A model generated the notes under the pieces. It worked only from the letters and a program-made list of their open reading frames with translations, did not search any database and was not told the origin of the DNA. DNA of 64,000 nucleotides from Biomphalaria glabrata. Its lineage: Eukaryota; Mollusca; Gastropoda; Planorbidae. The DNA lies in assembly GCF_947242115.1 (NCBI RefSeq), contig NC_074718.1, forward strand, positions 45,904,199 to 45,968,198. Direction: 5' to 3'. Every line of letters starts with the position of its first letter. Positions within the stretch are counted from its first letter, which is position 1. This document shows positions 61,877-64,000 of the stretch, piece by piece. The position numbers and the translations under genes are program-made.

Positions 61877-62760
61877 TATATATATATATATAGTTCGTCC
61901 ATCGTGGTTCGATGATGACCACTTTGTCATCCAGGGGGCTGAGGGCTTTGCACTGGCGTTTTATGCCTCCTCATGTGGCTGGTGAGACCTATGTGAGCCC
62001 GGAATGTTCGGCCGCACACTGGGCAGGTTATTCCAGCTGAAGCTAGTGTCGTTTGTCTTGCTTTTCTTTTCTGGTGTTTTTCTTCTGCCTGCGTTGTTCT
62101 TTTTTCCTCAGCAACCTGTGCGCCAGTTTTCACAGCGCGACGCCATGATGCTCTGTCATGTGCCTCTGTCTCCCAGGTGCCAGGGTCTATGCTGAACGCC
62201 TTCAGAGAAGCTTTGAGGGTGTCCCTGAAGCGCTTTCTTTGCCCACCTTGCGAGCGCTTTCCTTCGCTTAGTTGGCCATACAAGAGTCGTTTTGGGATGC
62301 GGTGGTCTTCCATTCTGTAGACGTGACCTGCCCATTGCAGCTGGGACTGCATCAGGATTGTGTGGATGCTTTGCAGACACGCTCTTCGAAGGACTTCTGT
62401 ATCTGGTATTTTGTCTTGCAATTTGACATTTAGTATTTTTCTCAGACATGTCATGTGGAAGTGGTTTAGTTTCTTTGCATGTTTACTTACAATGTCCATG
62501 TTTCTGAGGCATAGAGCAATGTAGGGAGGATGACGGCTCTATAGACCCCTAGCTTGGTGTTTGTGGTGATACCACGTCTGTTCCAGACATTTGTAGACAG
62601 TCTGCCATAGGATGCACTGGCCTTGGCGATGCGCAGGTCGATTTCACTATCCATTTTTACATTTCTGGAGAGTGTGCTGCCAAGATATGTGAATTTGTCC
62701 ACTGCGTTTATATCCTGTCCATTTATAGTAATGCTTGGATCCGAGTAGGCTTTCCCAGGA
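61877..62760 (-). mobile_element. LINE D, 5'-truncated copy
   Basis: It is flanked by the 11-bp duplication GACATGAAATA (61866-61876, 62761-62771). Its 3' end on the minus strand is a (TA)n run, unlike the GAA or GATAA tails of the other families. The coding part is the end of an RT-type polyprotein with a C2H2 finger. A fragment of the same family is at 20641-20755. Confidence 0.92.
61927..62499 (-). CDS. LINE D polyprotein C-terminus with C2H2 finger
   Basis: A 190-residue reading: LNHFHMTCLRKILNVKLQDK, PDTEVLRRA, LQWAGHVYRMEDHRIPKRLL and a basic KRSQGGQRKRFRDTLKA region. It ends in CPVCGRTFRAHIGLTSHMRR, a C2H2 zinc finger typical of one animal LINE lineage. The preceding part (62487-62765, KFTYLGSTLSRN, YASETWTL) is in another frame, overlapping by 13 bp, so one frameshift or small deletion separates them near 62490. 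Confidence 0.88.
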   Translation of the reverse strand: MDIVSKHAKKLNHFHMTCLRKILNVKLQDKIPDTEVLRRACLQSIHTILMQSQLQWAGHVYRMEDHRIPKRLLYGQLSEGKRSQGGQRKRFRDTLKASLKAFSIDPGTWETEAHDRASWRRAVKTGAQVAEEKRTTQAEEKHQKRKARQTTLASAGITCPVCGRTFRAHIGLTSHMRRHKTPVQSPQPPG

Positions 62761-62765
62761 GACAT
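62487..62765 (-). CDS. LINE D RT C-terminal fragment
   Basis: A 92-residue reading with VDKFTYLGSTLSRNVKMDSE, RLSTNVWNRRGITT and VYRAVILPTLLYASETWTL, the thumb region of the RT. The first two residues lie in the target duplication. The catalytic part is lost through 5' truncation. Confidence 0.85.
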   Translation of the reverse strand: MSPGKAYSDPSITINGQDINAVDKFTYLGSTLSRNVKMDSEIDLRIAKASASYGRLSTNVWNRRGITTNTKLGVYRAVILPTLLYASETWTL

Positions 62766-62771
62766 GAAATA

Positions 62772-63690
62772 ATTTAAGTTTGAACAATTATCTCAAGTGT
62801 TTGATTACAAAATTAGACAAAAATTAAAGTCTGCTTTTCAAACTAGTCAAAACAAATGCAGTCTGGTAGGTGGGGAACAGAAAGGGGTAGCTACTTCATT
62901 TTACCACTATTGGTACACACTATAATCTATGTATCTTATCTTTTTTTTTATAAGAATCTCAACTGCATTTCTGCATTTTTAATTGCACATCAAAATTAAT
63001 CAAATTATGTCTGTAGACATCTAGAGCATTTTTCACCACCTACCACGGTAATTTATTAGCCCCATCACACACCATGCAAGGATAAATATCTACATTTACA
63101 TCATGCATGGCAGCATGTGTCATGATGATAGATAATACTTAATAGATCTATGATTGTAGGTCTACTATCAAATTTAACGAGTAACAACATTATCTGCTAT
63201 GGCTATAGATCTAGATCTATTTTAAGTCTATATTGTAAAATATTGTACCTATAGATCTATATCTAGTCTAGATTCTAGAGATCAAGCGAGAGTTGAGATG
63301 CCAAAACATGGTAATGACCTGGTTTATTATTGTGTTATTTCGAACTTCGCCGAGTGCAAAAGAAACGAAGCTGCATCAGATCATCAGTCATGATCAGTCG
63401 AGAGAAAGAAGAAGAAAGCTACCCTAGCCCTAGGACAGATGCATATATATATTTAATATATCTATACTATACTATACATGCACGAACTCACGAACTGTGT
63501 CAAACTCTGCCACTCCAGAATATAAGGCTTGATCAGTCACACCAAATTCTGCCCCATCTCAAAACGAAATCGAACTTAATCAAAGCCAGTGACTCACCTG
63601 TCTTCCCGACTCATTGTCATTGTGATTGTCTTCCGACACATGAGGAGCCCTATCTAGATCTAGAATCTAATTATAACTTAAAATGCACGT
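62772..63690. other. No recognised gene; includes TCTAGA-type words
   Basis: AT-rich, with a short TAGATCTAGATC-rich patch at 63170-63290. An open frame at 63330-63692 was inspected; it has no recognisable domain. Confidence 0.4.
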
Positions 63691-63693
63691 GAT

Positions 63694-64000
63694 TTCTTAT
63701 CTTATATAATACAGACGTTACTTCAAAAAAAGAAGATGATTACGTCCTACGCGTCTTGCATTTAGTCATGCATATTAACCAATGACTTAAATTCTGCCAA
63801 GTCACTGGTTTTCCTGGCTAGCTCAGGCAACCCATTCCATGCTCTAATAGCACTAGGGAAGAAGGAGTATTTGTACAAATTTGTCCTAGCATATGGGACG
63901 AGGAATGTGCCTTTATCTTTGTGTCTTTCAGAGTATTTTATTAAATTTTGTTTTTGTATTTGAAGATTATGGTTCAGTGTTTTATGTATGATTGCTACTT
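63694..64000 (-). mobile_element. LINE C4, 3' end, runs off the window
   Basis: It begins with the tail TTATCTTATATAATACAGACG and continues through the 3' UTR and the C-terminal coding part (antisense of LVNMHD, FKSLAEF and so on), nearly identical to C2. Length is unknown beyond 64000. Confidence 0.93.

Noticed and set aside
63330-63692. 120-codon open frame with start codon
   Set aside because: No domain, low-complexity and A-rich composition; likely chance.

Overview
This 64 kb window is AT-rich animal nuclear DNA dominated by mobile elements. A gastropod, most likely a planorbid freshwater snail, is suggested by four things: abundant RNase H-bearing APE LINEs, a tRNA-headed SINE in many copies, blocks of interspersed TCTAGA/AGATCT words, and invertebrate-type SWIM/YqaJ gene fragments. 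The species is inferred from pattern memory and was not tested. No intact host gene, rRNA gene, functional tRNA gene or CRISPR array was found.

Host-gene remains are scattered single exons. Four belong to the phosphorylase kinase beta subunit (PHKB): three on the + strand (12113-12184, 16325-16466 with a frameshift, 17680-17877) and one on the - strand (59410-59554). The terminal exon of the 26S proteasome ATPase PSMC2/Rpt1 is at 33296-33450 (-), lacking its stop. A WD40-like exon of an S9-family peptidase is at 44506-44653 (-). Two pieces of SWIM zinc-finger (YqaJ-associated) genes are at 8240-10783 (-, split by a LINE) and 50730-50985 (+). Two more unrecognised exon-like blocks lie at 21229-21285 and 25970-26023. 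Splice sites often survive while invariant residues or frames are lost, which points to duplicated, decaying gene fragments.

Mobile layout. LINE A (I/Nimb/Ingi-like: endonuclease, RT, RNase H) is full-length at 1356-5689, 5'-truncated at 8582-10711 and 33656-34878, and present as old remnants. LINE B (same architecture, different family) is full-length at 36273-41014 (-), 5'-truncated at 52207-57909 (+), and short at 17996-19658. LINE C (RT without RNase H, GATAA tail) occurs at 10788-12112, 50986-52158 and 63694-end. LINE D (C2H2 finger at the C-terminus) is at 61877-62760. Three hAT-type insertions with inverted ends and 8-bp target duplications are at 6025-8064, 47757-49739 (decayed BED-finger transposase) and 56005-57369 (inside LINE B). 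A broken Ty3/Gypsy-like element with both LTRs occupies 21314-25864. A second LTR element survives as one LTR plus gag (26532-29857). SINE-1 copies with clear target duplications are at 15369, 41053, 45305 and 61574.

Most insertions can be ordered by nesting: SINE into old LINE A; a twin-primed LINE piece into SINE; hAT into LINE B; LINE A into the SWIM exon. The best leads are the split and inverted PHKB fragments, the LINE C copy that joins SWIM and PHKB debris, the 5' module shared by different LINE families, and a fold-back repeat built from a CATTTCATCCC-type minisatellite.
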